DNA of 64,000 nt from Flammeovirga yaeyamensis (GTDB lineage: Bacteria; Bacteroidota; Bacteroidia; Cytophagales; Flammeovirgaceae): the NCBI RefSeq assembly GCF_018736045.1, contig NZ_CP076132.1:1473501-1537500 (forward strand), read 5' to 3'. A program made the translations under genes and the position numbers. Every line of letters begins with the position of its first letter. The first letter of the stretch is position 1. Positions 63,461-64,000 of this stretch are shown one piece after another. Below the pieces are notes generated by a model. The model was not told the DNA's origin. It saw only the letters and a list, made by a program, of their open reading frames with translations, and did not search any database.

Positions 63461-64000
63461 GCAAGCAGGAAGAAATGGGTTTCAGTACATCATGGACCCA
63501 CAGACAAGAAGAGAACTTCAACCTTTCGTATTCTTTGATGCAGGCAAGAATAAAAGAGACGACGAAGGTATGTTCTTTGGTATGCACCCTCATTCGGGCA
63601 TCGGTATCATTACCTATTTCGAAGGTGGAAATCTAGTACATCAGGATACAGGTAATAACGACGATGTGATCCGAAGTGGAGGTGTGCAATGGATCAACTC
63701 TGGTAATGGTATTTTCCATGCGGAAGGGTATCAAAGACCGGAAGATAAGAAGCATCAGTCTTGGGATTTGGCCATCCACCAATTGTGGTTGCAGTTGCCG
63801 CCTGAATTGGAAGAAGGAGAGACGGGGTATTTGAATCTACAACCAGAAGATTTGCCAGTAGTCAATCAAGTGAAAGTTATTGCGGGTGAATATCAAGGAG
63901 TGAAATCGCCGTTGAATGTTCCTTATGATTTGACGTATTACGACATCACTTTAAAGGCAGGAGAGGAGTTGACAATCGATACACCAAAAGGTCAAACAAG
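63438..64000 (+). CDS. Pirin-family protein (partial, runs off the window)
   Basis: The frame from the ATG at 63438 is open for 187 codons to the window end. FFDAGKNKRDDEGMFFGMHPHSGIGIITYFEGG carries the HxH pair of the metal site, and VQWINSGNGIFHAEGYQ the following His and Glu. HQLWLQLPPELEE matches the central pirin linker. Pirins are iron-binding cupins; some have quercetinase activity. It overlaps the reductase gene by 23 bases, indicating translational coupling in the MarR operon. The C-terminal cupin is missing from this view. Confidence 0.9.
   Translation, partial: MKRQLKRKQAGRNGFQYIMDPQTRRELQPFVFFDAGKNKRDDEGMFFGMHPHSGIGIITYFEGGNLVHQDTGNNDDVIRSGGVQWINSGNGIFHAEGYQRPEDKKHQSWDLAIHQLWLQLPPELEEGETGYLNLQPEDLPVVNQVKVIAGEYQGVKSPLNVPYDLTYYDITLKAGEELTIDTPKGQT

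Noticed and set aside
1-64000. tRNA, rRNA or integron attC-type sites
   Set aside because: No cloverleaf or rRNA sequence was seen. The ctaacg/cgttag pairs in family-1 repeats resemble attC arms, but the GTTRRRY core is not met and there is no integrase.

Overview
The window is chromosomal DNA of an AT-rich Bacteroidota bacterium. A marine-type cytophagian, Flammeovirga-like, is my best inference. The evidence is gene order and family content: pheT-zapA-rny; folP-cdaA beside DUF1599 and a BT_3928-type protein; a Bacteroidota arginine cluster built on an N-acyl-ornithine transcarbamylase; ExbB with two ExbDs; many signal-peptide/outer-membrane-barrel and TonB-domain proteins; and a few candidate -7 elements of the TAnnTTTG type. 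No rRNA, tRNA, CRISPR, transposase or prophage gene was recognised.

Layout. 1-4.1 kb: edge of a TonB-like gene, a class V aminotransferase, a queuosine-precursor transporter, an HPt protein and an rRNA pseudouridine synthase. 4.6-11.4 kb: ppc, two outer-membrane barrels, an AlkD-like glycosylase, a TonB-C protein and a Crp-like regulator. 11.5-21.4 kb (minus strand): rny, zapA, a coiled-coil gene, pheT, a GAF protein, a TPMT-like methyltransferase, glutathione peroxidase, an M28 peptidase and small unknowns. 21.7-25.2 kb: a tandem double D-Ala-D-Ala-ligase-like protein followed by a PASTA protein. 25.3-34.8 kb: an LRR protein, cdaA, folP, DUF1599, BT_3928-type, a lone ABC permease, aroK, DUF3108, TatD and asparaginase. 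35-37.4 kb: an exbB/exbD operon. 38-40 kb: pullulanase. 40.9-50 kb: the arginine cluster GNAT-argG-argC-argD-(argF')-argB-argE-argH. 50-64 kb: a decayed HigA-type antitoxin, lipoprotein and DUF481 genes, a DEAD-box helicase, DUF1697, a PhoX-like lipoprotein with a di-heme peroxidase carrying an extra N-terminal helical domain, flavodoxin-fold reductases, a second Crp-like regulator and a MarR-reductase-pirin operon cut by the window end.

How genes work together. The arginine cluster encodes most of the route from glutamate to arginine by acylated intermediates: kinase ArgB, reductase ArgC, aminotransferase ArgD, carbamoylation of acyl-ornithine, deacylation, then ArgG and ArgH. The leading GNAT gene is a candidate acetylglutamate synthase. 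ExbB/ExbD would energise TonB proteins such as the one at the left edge. CdaA makes c-di-AMP, the Ddl-like and PASTA genes concern the cell wall, and rny-zapA-pheT is a housekeeping block.

The most unusual content is in the intergenic DNA. Two families of modular repeats start within about 25 bases of gene stop codons. Family 1 (four copies, 56.1-62.4 kb) has about 50-bp terminal inverted repeats and a small hairpin whose paired bases co-vary between copies. Family 2 (26.3, 46.0 and 47.0 kb) combines 7-8-nt tandem repeats with a conserved hairpin core and in one case supplies the stop codon of cdaA. Other points to check are the fused double ligase, the alanine at the substrate-specificity position of the transcarbamylase, and the antitoxin pseudogene.
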